Origin: Chitinophagaceae bacterium
Lineage (GTDB): Bacteria > Bacteroidota > Bacteroidia > Chitinophagales > Chitinophagaceae
NCBI GenBank assembly: GCA_004173235.1
Contig: SEAC01000025.1
Span: 62,001 to 126,000 of the forward strand
Length of the DNA stretch: 64,000 nt
Direction: 5' to 3'
A model generated the notes under the pieces. The model was not told where the DNA came from, made no database searches, and worked only from the letters and a program-made list of their open reading frames with translations. Shown here piece after piece: positions 32,523 through 42,500 of this stretch (within the stretch, counting starts at the first letter, position 1; every line of letters starts with the position of its first letter). Position numbers and translations under genes: made by a program.

Positions 32523-35500
32523 AGCCTTTTTTCCTGCGCTATAAAAATCCGCTTACCGTATTGATTGCCCTGGTAATTGCCGGTGGTCTCTATGCCTACA
32601 GCAACCTGCCCACAGCCTTGTTCCCCGAGATCACATTCCCCAAGATCAAGATCATCGCAGACGCAGGCTTGCAGCCGGTTGACAAGATGATGGTGACCGT
32701 GACCAAGCCGCTCGAGAATGCCATCAAGCTCGTACCCGACCTTGAAGACGTGCGCAGCACTACCAGCCGCGGTTCCTGCGAAATTTCCGCGTTCATGAAC
32801 TGGGACGCGAACGTGGATCTGAGCCAGCAGCGAATTGAATCGCGTATAGCACAAATACGGAATACGCTACCTCCCGACTTGCAGATAACGGTGGAGAAGA
32901 TGAACCCATCGATCCTGCCCGTTATCGGTTACACCATCGAAACGAACGGCAGCGCGCAAAATGCAATTGACCTGAAGCAGCTGGCGCTGTATACGATCAA
33001 ACCATACCTTTCGCAGGTTGCAGGGGTGGCCGAAGTACGCATCATCGGTGGCAAGCAAAAAGAATACTGGCTGACGCTCGACCGCCAGAAAATGAGTGTG
33101 CTGGGGATCACGCCAGACGCGCTCAGCACGGCACTGACCCAAACTAATTTTGTTCAATCCAATGGCTACTTATCTGATTACCACCTGCTCTACCTTACGG
33201 TTACCGACGCTATGGTTCATTCGCTCGACGAGCTTCGCAACGTTGTGGTATCGGCGAATGGCAAACGGAGCGTGGTATTGGGCGACATCGCCACCGTGCA
33301 GATCAAACCGGGCGTGGAGTATACCAAGATCAACGCCAACGGGCATGAAGGTGTGCTGGTTGCCGTGATCAAACAACCCAATGCCAATCTCGTGGACCTG
33401 AGCGACGCGATGGCAAAACGTGTGGGCGAACTTTCGAAACTGCTTCCGAATGGCGTCACCATCCGCCCCTATTACGTTCAGGCCGACTTTGTACACGACG
33501 CAGTTCACAGCGTAACCGACAGCCTTTGGATTGGCCTGGCATTGGCCATCATTGTAGCGATCATCTTTCTTCGTTCGTTGAAAGCGAGTCTTACGATACT
33601 CATCACGATTCCGATTACCGTAGGTCTTACGCTGGTAGGAATTTACGCCATCGGGTATACCCTGAACATCATGACGCTTGGCGCCATCGCCGCCGCAATA
33701 GGGCTGATCATCGACGACGCGATCGTGGTGATGGAACAAATTCATAGAAGCCATGAGGAACATCCCGGGGAGCCCGCGCGCGTGGTGGTGCAAAAAGCCA
33801 TCCGCTACCTGCTGCCTGCCATGATCGGTTCATCGCTGAGCACGATCGTAATATTTGTGCCTTTCGAGCTGATGTCGGGCGTTGCCGGCGCTTACTTCAA
33901 AGTAATGACGCATACGATGATCCTCACGCTCGTTTGCTCGTTTTTGGCGACCTGGATTGCGTTGCCCGTGATCTATCTTCTGCTGACGAACGAACGGAAG
34001 GAGCAATTGCGTATTCAGCAAAAACAACTGCACGCGCATGAAGTAAAACAACAGCGGTGGGTAACCTGGTTTATACAAAAGCCCTGGCTGAGCCTGCTGT
34101 TGCTGCTGGTGTTTGCGCTAACGACCTACCTCGTACTGCCTCGCCTGGAAACCGGATTCCTGCCAGAAATGGACGAAGGAAGTATCGTACTGGATTACAC
34201 ATCACCCCCCGGCACTTCATTGGAAGAAACGGATCGGATTCTGCGCGAAGTGGAAAAGATTGTAGCGAAAGTTCCTGAAGTGCAAGCCTACTCACGCCGC
34301 ACCGGCACGCAAATGGGTTTCTTTATTACCGAGCCTAATACCGGCGACTATCTTATCCAGCTAAAAAAAGACCGGGAGCGCTCCACCGATGAAGTCATCG
34401 CCGATATCAGGCACCAGGTGGAAGCCTCGCAGCCAGCCTTGCAGATTGACTTCGGGCAGGTGATCGGTGATATGCTCGGCGACCTGATGGAATCGGTGCA
34501 ACCGATTGAGGTGAAGATCTACGGCGATAATATTGAGCGCCTCCAGCAACTTGCAACGAAAGTGGGCGAAATCACCGAGGGCGTTGACGGCACTGCCGAC
34601 GTATTCAACGGTATCGTCATTTCGGGCCCTTCGGTAAATATCCATCCCGACAACCGGGCGCTGGCGCAGTTTGGGTTAACGCCTCAAGGATTGCAATCAC
34701 AGGTACAGCTTAGTTTGCAAGGACTGGATGCCGGCGCAATCCTAGAACGCGAACAACTAACGCCCGTCAGGATCGTGGCGCCCCGCAATACCAGTCAAAG
34801 TGTCGAGGGCGTGAAACAGCTGCCCATATTCCTGCCTTCGGGTCGGCTGATGCCGATCAGCAGCCTCGCAAGCGTTTCCATCAACACCGGCGATGCAGAG
34901 ATCAACCGCGAAAACCTCCAATCGATGGGTGTAGTCACCGGGCGGCTCGAAGGGCGCGACCTTGGAAGTACGGTTGAGGCCATAAAGAAAAAAGTGACTG
35001 CCGAAGTGAACCTTCCACAGGGCTACCACATTGAATATGGAGGAGCCTATGCCGAGCAGCAACGCTCATTCGGGGAGTTGAGGCTCATTCTTATCACCGC
35101 AAGCTTGCTGGTATTCGGAGTAATCCTGTTTCTCTTCCAGGACTTTCTCGTTGCGCTGCTCATCTTGCTGATTGCTGTTTTGGGAATGACCGGATCATGC
35201 CTCGCCTTGTGGTTGACCGGCACGGCACTAAACGTCGGCAGCTACACCGGTATTATCATGATCGTGGGTATCATCGGCGAAAACGCCATTTTTACTTTCC
35301 TTCAATTCCGCGAGGCATACCAGGAATTGAAAGATGCGGATCAAGCGATCGTCTTCTCGATTTCGACGCGATTGCGGCCGAAGTTGATGACTGCATTAGG
35401 CGCCATCATCGCCCTCATGCCCCTGGCGCTGGGTATCGGCACTGGTGCCGAACTGCATCAGCCGCTCGCCATTGCAGTTATCGGGGGATTCCTGTCCGCT

Positions 35501-35575
35501 CTACCCCTGTTACTAATAGTGCTGCCGACGCTACTTCGACCCATTACGAGAAGAAAAGCGTTTGCGAGGGTGTGA
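32519..35575 (+). CDS. RND efflux pump permease (AcrB/MexB-like)
   Basis: 1018 residues, the usual RND length. TM1 (LTVLIALVIAGGLYAYS) is followed by the porter-domain start LPTALFPEITFPKIKI. TM4 carries the proton-relay acidic pair in GLIIDDAIVVMEQIH, TM7 is near LLLVFALTTYLVLP, and the C-terminal set includes GIIMIVGIIGENAIFTFLQF and FLSALPLLLIVLPTLL. The porter motif GTADVFNGIVISGPSVNI lies between. It uses the proton gradient to expel drugs, dyes or lipids via the adaptor and TolC. Substrate unknown; HAE-type by the Asp pair, not a copper-type CusA. Confidence 0.93.
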   Translation: MKPFFLRYKNPLTVLIALVIAGGLYAYSNLPTALFPEITFPKIKIIADAGLQPVDKMMVTVTKPLENAIKLVPDLEDVRSTTSRGSCEISAFMNWDANVDLSQQRIESRIAQIRNTLPPDLQITVEKMNPSILPVIGYTIETNGSAQNAIDLKQLALYTIKPYLSQVAGVAEVRIIGGKQKEYWLTLDRQKMSVLGITPDALSTALTQTNFVQSNGYLSDYHLLYLTVTDAMVHSLDELRNVVVSANGKRSVVLGDIATVQIKPGVEYTKINANGHEGVLVAVIKQPNANLVDLSDAMAKRVGELSKLLPNGVTIRPYYVQADFVHDAVHSVTDSLWIGLALAIIVAIIFLRSLKASLTILITIPITVGLTLVGIYAIGYTLNIMTLGAIAAAIGLIIDDAIVVMEQIHRSHEEHPGEPARVVVQKAIRYLLPAMIGSSLSTIVIFVPFELMSGVAGAYFKVMTHTMILTLVCSFLATWIALPVIYLLLTNERKEQLRIQQKQLHAHEVKQQRWVTWFIQKPWLSLLLLLVFALTTYLVLPRLETGFLPEMDEGSIVLDYTSPPGTSLEETDRILREVEKIVAKVPEVQAYSRRTGTQMGFFITEPNTGDYLIQLKKDRERSTDEVIADIRHQVEASQPALQIDFGQVIGDMLGDLMESVQPIEVKIYGDNIERLQQLATKVGEITEGVDGTADVFNGIVISGPSVNIHPDNRALAQFGLTPQGLQSQVQLSLQGLDAGAILEREQLTPVRIVAPRNTSQSVEGVKQLPIFLPSGRLMPISSLASVSINTGDAEINRENLQSMGVVTGRLEGRDLGSTVEAIKKKVTAEVNLPQGYHIEYGGAYAEQQRSFGELRLILITASLLVFGVILFLFQDFLVALLILLIAVLGMTGSCLALWLTGTALNVGSYTGIIMIVGIIGENAIFTFLQFREAYQELKDADQAIVFSISTRLRPKLMTALGAIIALMPLALGIGTGAELHQPLAIAVIGGFLSALPLLLIVLPTLLRPITRRKAFARV

Positions 35576-35595
35576 AAAATCAAGCGGCACCTTCC

Positions 35596-35862
35596 CTACT
35601 TCGACGGCAACTTGCGCGGATTATTTAAATGCTCGTCCACAACATCCTGCATATCTATATCCAGGATATTGGCCAGGGTCATCAGCCACATCAGCACATC
35701 GCCGAATTCTTCCTTCGCGTTTTGTTTGTCACCACGGGCTATCGCAGCCGACAGCTCTCCCACTTCCTCGTGAAACCATAAAGCGGTATGATGGATGCCC
35801 CGCTCGTTGTCCGACTTGAAATATCGGTCCCGTATTATTTTTTGCAGCTCGGAAATTTCCAT
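35596..35862 (-). CDS. MazG-like nucleotide pyrophosphohydrolase
   Basis: 88 residues. The MazG/dUTPase-like four-helix motif is visible as FHEEVGELSAAIARGD and KEEFGDVLMWLMTLANILDID, giving the EExxE...ExxD metal-binding acidic set. Such small enzymes hydrolyse NTPs, clearing damaged or excess nucleotides. It lies 15 bases downstream of the THUMP methyltransferase gene on the same strand, so they probably share a transcript, and is convergent with the RND pump gene. Confidence 0.9.
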   Translation of the reverse strand: MEISELQKIIRDRYFKSDNERGIHHTALWFHEEVGELSAAIARGDKQNAKEEFGDVLMWLMTLANILDIDMQDVVDEHLNNPRKLPSK

Positions 35863-35877
35863 GTTGATGCGCTATCG

Positions 35878-37065
35878 TCAATTTGTAATCACTTCTCCTT
35901 TCGGTGCGGTGCGGCTGCCGCTGTACAATTCATATTCGAGCAGCCGGCAGTCGATGGTGCTGTTGTAAAATTCGAACCGGCGACTGGCTTTCAATCCAAT
36001 TTTCTTCGCAAGGTCCAGGTTGCCTGTAAATACATAACCATGGTACCCTCCACACTTCTTTTTCATGAAATCACCAATGCGGCTATAGGTTTCTTCCAAC
36101 TCGCGGATATCGCCCAGCCGCTCGCCATATTCGGGATTTACATAAAACATTCCGGGCACGCCTGCAGGTACTTCCGAATCGGCAAAATCACATACGGCAA
36201 ACTCAATGAGGTTGGCCACACCGGCCGCCACTGCATTCTTCTTTGCGTTCTCGATTGCCCGCTCGCTGTAATCGGTAGCGATGATGCGAAGACCAGGCAC
36301 GTCGATGATCTGTGTTTCCAGCAGCGCATCTTCCTGTAGATATACGGATTCGTCGTAACCCTGCAAATGCATGAAAGCATAGTTGGTTCTGAATAACCCG
36401 GGGCGCCTGTTTGTAGCAATCATGGCGGCTTCAATGGCGATCGTGCCCGACCCGCACATGGGATTCACGAATGCCGATGTTCTATCCCATTTCGTTGCAA
36501 GGATCGTAGCTGCCGCGAGTGCTTCCAGCATGGGAGCCTGGCCGGGAATTTTCCGGTAGCCATGCCGGGCTAACGAAGGGCCAGAGGTATCGATGAATAC
36601 TTCTGCAGCATCATTTTCCCAAAACAGGTTGAAGACGGCACCACTAAGCGCTGCACCGGTTGACGGCCGCGTGCCCCGCTTTTCGCGCAACCGATCCACT
36701 ATCGCATCTTTTACCCGCAGGTTGGCAAACATGCTGTTGTTGATCGTCGGGTTATTCACGTTGCTGGTGATGGAAAAATAACCGGGATCGGGCAAAATGT
36801 CTTCCCACGCATAGTTGACGAGGTGCTCATAAATTTCATCCGCATTTCGCGCTTCAAACTTCTTCAGGCTGTAAAGAACCTGGCTCGCACAACGAAGATT
36901 CAGGTTTAGCTTAATGCAGTCGTTGATGGTTCCCTGCGTGCAAACCCCCGTTAGAAACGTCTTCCCGGTGGTGAAACCTAATTCGGTCACCTCCTGCTCC
37001 AGGTAAGTACCGAGACGTTTTGGACAAGTAATGACAACATCCGCTTTGCTGGTAAATAAGTTCAT
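35878..37065 (-). CDS. THUMP-domain class I rRNA methyltransferase
   Basis: 395 residues. The N-terminal ~150 residues form the ferredoxin-like plus THUMP RNA-binding part (VITCPKRLGTYLEQEVTELG ... YLEQEVTEL). The methyltransferase domain has NPMCGSGTIAIEAAMIA near 195-211 as motif I, IIATDYSERAIENAKKNA as motif II, and NPEYGERLG near 296-304, the RlmL-type NPPY variant. By family it makes an m2G or m5C-type rRNA modification, most likely a 23S guanine N2. The Glu in NPEYGERL is usual in the Bacteroidota version. Confidence 0.88.
   Translation of the reverse strand: MNLFTSKADVVITCPKRLGTYLEQEVTELGFTTGKTFLTGVCTQGTINDCIKLNLNLRCASQVLYSLKKFEARNADEIYEHLVNYAWEDILPDPGYFSITSNVNNPTINNSMFANLRVKDAIVDRLREKRGTRPSTGAALSGAVFNLFWENDAAEVFIDTSGPSLARHGYRKIPGQAPMLEALAAATILATKWDRTSAFVNPMCGSGTIAIEAAMIATNRRPGLFRTNYAFMHLQGYDESVYLQEDALLETQIIDVPGLRIIATDYSERAIENAKKNAVAAGVANLIEFAVCDFADSEVPAGVPGMFYVNPEYGERLGDIRELEETYSRIGDFMKKKCGGYHGYVFTGNLDLAKKIGLKASRRFEFYNSTIDCRLLEYELYSGSRTAPKGEVITN
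36334..36347. repeat. 14-bp palindrome variant, GATA centre
   Basis: CTGTAGATATACGG, one mismatch. Inside the THUMP methyltransferase gene, encoding VYLQ on the minus strand. Confidence 0.75.
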
Positions 37066-37228
37066 GCGCGGCTAAAGGTAGATTCTTCCCGACCGTTTAT
37101 GTGATTGCAGGAATAATTGCTGGACAGAATGTTCCCGCGGGATCCCGAGCTTGCCTCGTTCCCGTGACCCAATCCTGCTCAACCCGATTTGCTGCGCAAC
37201 GCCTTTACGGCTATTTTTAGTAGCTCAA

Positions 37229-39073
37229 ATGCGGCTCGTGAAGTGTAAGTACCTGTGGCTCCTTGTTTTGTGCTGTGTGATTTTTGGTAAAAAGGGAGCG
37301 GCCCAGGCGACCGATTCTGTGCAGGTTACGTACGCAGTGCTGCCCGATAGCGGGGGGAGCGCCGCAAGGGTAAGTTCCGACCCATTGCTGCTCTTCCGCG
37401 AGGGCGATTCCCTCCGGCCCGATGCCGGCCTTCGGCAGTGGGTGCGCATCGTCATCAACTCCCAAAGTGCCGGTTTGCAGCCGCTTCGATTAAGCTTCCA
37501 GCCCAACCTGGACATCCAGTTTTACCAGAGCAGCACCGGTCTCGGCGCGGGACAAGGCATCCGCAGGGGGATGCAGGCGCCAGGAGACCGCGAGCGTGAA
37601 AAAGGGACGCTCTTGCTGCAGGCGGCTCCAACGGGCCTGGACACGGTTTGGGCCCTGGTGACATTACCCGCAGGGCAGCACGGGCCGGTGAAGCCGCAGA
37701 TCCGCGTAGAGCCCGAACTGGCACGCCAGGAGCGCGAAGCCGGCTACCGTATTGCATGGACCGCCGCCATGAGCGTACTCTCGCTGCTGCTGATCCTGAA
37801 TACCTGTGTGTATTTCGGCTTTCGCGATCGCGCCATCCTCCATTACCTTCCGGTGCAGTTCGGCGCGATGGCCTTCGTTACCGCAACGCGGCAGTTCGGC
37901 CACTACGTGCTGCCAGCCATCCCGTTCAGCGTGCAGCTCCATGCCGACGGGCGCCTTTTCTGGTTTAACGCCAACGGGGTGCTGATGCACGTGGGTGTGT
38001 TTGTGATGTGCTTCGGGATCGTACAGTTCAGCCGGCGGTACCTCGGTCTCGCATCGATCCTACCCCGGTACGACCGCTGGCTGCGTGCCTTGCTGATCGC
38101 CTACGGTGCCGAGCTGATCGTTACAATGGCCCTCAATTGCGCCGGCATCTACGTGGACAAGGCGGCGCTCTATATCGAAAATGCGCTTGTCCTCGCCATC
38201 ATTTGCGTGGTTTTATACGCAGCCGGGGCTGCCTACCGGCTCAACCAGCGGGCGGCAAAAACCTTCCTCGTGGCCAGCCTCCTACCAGTGACGCTGGTTC
38301 TGGCCACGGCGTTGCTGAATCTCACTACCGGCATTCACTCGAAAGAAATGACCCTGCCCTACCTGGCGATCCTGTCGCAGGCGATCAGCTTTTTTCTGAT
38401 GATCCTGGCGCGGATCCGGCAGCTTATTGACGAGCTGGCCGCGAAACGGCGCGAGGCCGGGCTGCTGGCGCGCGAGATCGATACGATCGAAGCGCACCGG
38501 GCCGAGCTGGAACTGCGCCACGCGCAGATCTCCGAGGAGATCGGCGCACTCCGGGAACAAGGGTCGCTTATGACCCTCGCGAATCAGGAACTGGCGGAGC
38601 GGCTTGCCGAAGACTTCGGCGGGAGGCGGCAACTGGAAGAGCAACTGGCCGCCAACCAGCGCGAGCTCGCCTCCACGAGCCTGCAGCTGTTTCAAAAGAA
38701 CGAGCTCCTCAACGCCCTGCGCTCTGAGATCGATGGTTTGGCAAAAGGTGCCGCCGCAGCATCCGCCGACCTCAGGTCCGTGTCGTCCATCCTCCAGCAC
38801 GACCTGTACCTCGACCAGGACTGGAACAAATTCAAGATGCACTTCGAGCAGGTGCACCCCAGCTTTTTTTCCGAACTGGCCGCCAGGCACCCGGGACTCA
38901 CCCGCAACGAGGTACGGCTCTACACCTATTTTCACATGAACCTGTCCACGAAGGAGATCGCCGCGCTGCTCAATATCGAGCCCGGAAGTGTGCGCAGGGC
39001 CAAGACGCGCCTGTATAAAAAGATTGGCCGCAACGACCTGGACGCCCTTTCGGCCGAAGAGGAGGAAGCCTGA
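37229..39073 (+). CDS. 7TMR-DISM membrane regulator with C-terminal HTH
   Basis: 614 residues from the ATG at 37229; 26 more in-frame codons upstream are poorly coding. An N-terminal signal-like segment (KCKYLWLLVLCCVIFG) precedes a periplasmic beta-rich 7TMR-DISM sensor domain to about 175. Seven hydrophobic spans follow to about 390, then a coiled coil (ELAAKRREAGLLAREIDTIE through QRELASTSLQLFQKNEL). A LuxR-type helix-turn-helix is seen in LTRNEVRLYTYFHMNLSTKEI and IEPGSVRRAKTRLYKKI near 560-600. It would sense an outside signal and act on DNA directly. The 5089-residue adhesin gene lies 450 bases downstream, a candidate target. Confidence 0.82.
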   Translation: MRLVKCKYLWLLVLCCVIFGKKGAAQATDSVQVTYAVLPDSGGSAARVSSDPLLLFREGDSLRPDAGLRQWVRIVINSQSAGLQPLRLSFQPNLDIQFYQSSTGLGAGQGIRRGMQAPGDREREKGTLLLQAAPTGLDTVWALVTLPAGQHGPVKPQIRVEPELARQEREAGYRIAWTAAMSVLSLLLILNTCVYFGFRDRAILHYLPVQFGAMAFVTATRQFGHYVLPAIPFSVQLHADGRLFWFNANGVLMHVGVFVMCFGIVQFSRRYLGLASILPRYDRWLRALLIAYGAELIVTMALNCAGIYVDKAALYIENALVLAIICVVLYAAGAAYRLNQRAAKTFLVASLLPVTLVLATALLNLTTGIHSKEMTLPYLAILSQAISFFLMILARIRQLIDELAAKRREAGLLAREIDTIEAHRAELELRHAQISEEIGALREQGSLMTLANQELAERLAEDFGGRRQLEEQLAANQRELASTSLQLFQKNELLNALRSEIDGLAKGAAAASADLRSVSSILQHDLYLDQDWNKFKMHFEQVHPSFFSELAARHPGLTRNEVRLYTYFHMNLSTKEIAALLNIEPGSVRRAKTRLYKKIGRNDLDALSAEEEEA

Positions 39074-39525
39074 GTCTGAGGCCCAATCGAAAAGAAATTC
39101 TATTGAATATCAACGAGTTAGATTTATTCAACCGGATCTGTCTACACTTTGTCTATGACCGATCTCGGGCTCCCTACACCGTAAGGGGCATATTTACATC
39201 GGGGTCGCGCGCCCGCTGCCCTGCATCGCCTCCGGCGGTTGGAGAAAGTTGTAGGAGAACGACCCTATCAGGCTGTGTTAGGCCGATGGTGGTAAGATCA
39301 CACAGCTCAGCGCCGTAAGCTGTCTTTTGAATTAAAAATCAGTTCATTATATTTAATAAAAAAAATGTATCGGTTCGGGAAAAATAGGTTGTCAGTGCAG
39401 CTGTATGTGCTTGTGATCATCTATCTTCGGTAAGAATAATCGCTTATCCCTCAAACAGGTTAAACAGGTACTCAGCCTGGATCTTTTCTTACCTGTAACC
39501 GGACCGGCCCGTTCGCAACCCACCA
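39074..39525 (+). other. Intergenic leader before the giant adhesin gene
   Basis: 452 bases with no supported gene. AT-rich from 39330 to 39370 (including TATATTTA near 39353, one mismatch from TAnnTTTG). A short direct repeat AAACAGGTTAAACAGGTA lies near 39455. The promoter and any regulator site for the 15-kb gene are likely here; no clear operator could be picked. Confidence 0.4.
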
Positions 39526-42500
39526 ATGACTAACAAATCGCGAAATGCCGTGCTCCGTGCGGTATCGTTCTCCGCCCTTTTTGTCTCCTTCTTTCAATCA
39601 GCCAGCGCCCAAAATACACTCGACCGGGTGGGACTTACGGCGTCTACCCCGGCCACGCCGGCGTATTCATTGCGGAAGCTCAGTTCGGCCTATGCCGGCC
39701 CGGCCATCCGCGTCCGTCGCAGCAGCGACAACGCCCTTACCGACATTGGGTTTACTGCAGGAGGCGATCTTGATACGACGGCGTTGAAAACCTTTACCGG
39801 CGCGGCAAACGGTTTCGTTGCCACCTGGTACGACCAAAGCGGCTATGCAGTAAATGCCGTTTCCCGATCGAACGGCACGCAGCCGCGGATCGTTTATTCG
39901 GGAGTGGTGGAGCGGCTCAATGGCCGCCCATCGCTGGCCTTCATACAAGCGCGGCTCGAAACAGGCGCTTCGGTGCTTTACCCCAACGGCGTTTCGATGG
40001 TGGCGGTGGCCAAGGGCTCCGACCAGATGTCGAGCTTCGTTGCCAAGACGGGCACCGCTGCCGGCCAGAACCTTTCACATCCCGGCCCCTTCGACTTTGC
40101 TAACCAATTCGGCGATTTTCTGGTGGGAAATGCCGCCACGGCCACTTATAACTTCATCAGCACCTGGGTGACCAACCCCCGCTCCTCGATACAGAGCACC
40201 GTACCTGCGTCGGTATACAGCTTCGTCATTCCAGGCAGTTCGGGCACCTACTACAATTACCTCAACGGGGTGCAGGCCGGAAGCAATACCATCACAGCCT
40301 ACAGCGACGGCGGCAATGCGCTGGTGATTGGCGGACGCAACGACGGCGGAAGCACAACCGGTACGATCTGGACGCCCGAGATCGTGCTGTTCAACTTCGC
40401 GCTTAGCACTACCCAACGAAACACAGTGGAAGCCGCGCAAAAATCCTATTACATTTCCGACGATGCCACGCTTGCCGCACTGACCGTTTCTTCAGGTGCG
40501 CTGTCGCCTGCGTTCAGCGCGGCGGGCACGGCCTATTCCGCGCCAGACGCAACTTCGATCACCGTCACCGCGACCGTTGCCGGACTTGGTGCCGTTCAAC
40601 AAATCCGTCTCAACGGAGGAGCATACGATAGCCTCGTAAGTGGAAACGTATCGACTCCACTTTTACTCCGTGCCGGCATCAATACCGTAGAAATACGGGT
40701 AACGGCACCGAGCGGAACGCAGAAGACCTATTCCATCAGCGTTCGCGGACTCAACAATTTTGACCGCCTCGGCCTTAATGCACCCAATGCAAGCGTAGCG
40801 GCCTTTTCGCTTCGCCGCCTCGGCACGTATTATACCGGCCAGGCCGTGCAGGTGCGCCGCAGCAACGACAACGCTACGCTCGATATCGGCTTTACTTCGG
40901 AGCATAACCTCGACACGGTGGCGTTGAAAACCTTTGCCGGCAGCGGCAGCGCTTATGTTACGCGCTGGTACGACCAAAGCGGTTTGGGTAATGACGCCTT
41001 CCAGGCCACGCAGTCGCTGCAGCCGCGGCTGGTGAACGCCGGCGTCATCGATCGGCTCAACGGACGTCCGGCGATTTATTTCGGCACCGCCCACCTGGCC
41101 ACGGCCCAGGGCGTGCTGTTCACCAACGGTGCGTCGATGACCGGCGTTGCGCAGGGCCTGAGCACCACGCCTTCCGCGTTCGTAACCAAAACCGGCACCT
41201 CCGGCGGCGTCAACCTGGCGCACCCGGCACCGTTCGAATTTACCAACACCGGTGGCGAATTCACGGTGGGCAATGCGGCCACTGCGCAATACAACTTCAT
41301 TTCCACGCAGGCTACCAACCCGGTTTCCTCCGTCAAAAACGCAGTAGGCGCGGTGGTGTACAGCTTTGCCATCCCAACCAGCGGCACCTACTACAATTGG
41401 GTCAATGGCGTGCAGGCCGGCGGCAACACGGTGAACGCGTTCTCCGACGGCGGCAACCCGCTGATGATCGGCAACCGCACTTCTGGTTCCTCATCGGGTA
41501 ACCTGCTTACGCCCGAATTGCTTCTTTTCAATTCGGTGCTCACAAGTAATGATCGTTTGATACTGGAAAGCGCGGCAAAAAATTATTTTCTCAACAACGA
41601 CGCCTCGCTGACGTCGCTCATTCCCTCGCATGGCGCGTTGTTGCCCGGGTTCACCACGGGTATTACTTCCTACACGGCAATCATGCCCACCGGCGTCACC
41701 CTCACCCCTACCGCCTCCAGCAGTGCTGCAAGCATCCGCATCCGCGTAAACGGCGGCGCCTACATGGATGCCGTCAACCGTCAGGCTTCTTCGGGGCTTT
41801 CACTCAATGCAGGCAGCAACACCATCGAGGTGCTGGTAACCGCACAGGATGGCACGCAGCGTACTTATACCATCACAGCCACGCGCAGCAATACGCTCGA
41901 TGTACTGGGCCTCTCCGCGAGCCGCTCGGCCATCCCCGCCTACTCGCTCCGTCGCCTCAGCTCGGGCTACACGGGCGCAGCAGTGCAGGTGCGTCGCGGC
42001 ACCGATCACCTCGTTCAGGACATTGGCTTCACCGCCTCTGGCGACCTCGATACGGCTGCGCTCAAAGCGTTCATCGGTACGGCCGATGGCTTCGTTACCC
42101 GGTGGTACGACCAGAGCGGTTTCGGCGTCGACGCCAGCCAGGGCGCATCCGCCCTGCAGCCGCGCCTGGTAACGGCCGGCATCGTGGAGCGTCTTCATGG
42201 CAAGCCTGCGATTTACTTTGGCACCGCCAACCTGGCCACACCCAATATGGTACTTTTCACCAACGGCGCCTCCCTGGTAGGCGTAGCGCGTGGATTGACC
42301 GATACCTCTTCTACCCTCGCATCAAAAACAGGCAATTCCAATTTTCAGCACGGCGCGGCCCCTGCCCCTTTCGATTATTCGAATAAGACCAGCGACTTCG
42401 TAGTGGGCGACGCGAGCATCCCCACCTGGAACAGCGTGAACGTGCGCGGAGGAAGTGTGGACGCCGGCGTGCGCGACAGCACGGGCACCGCCGTATTCGG

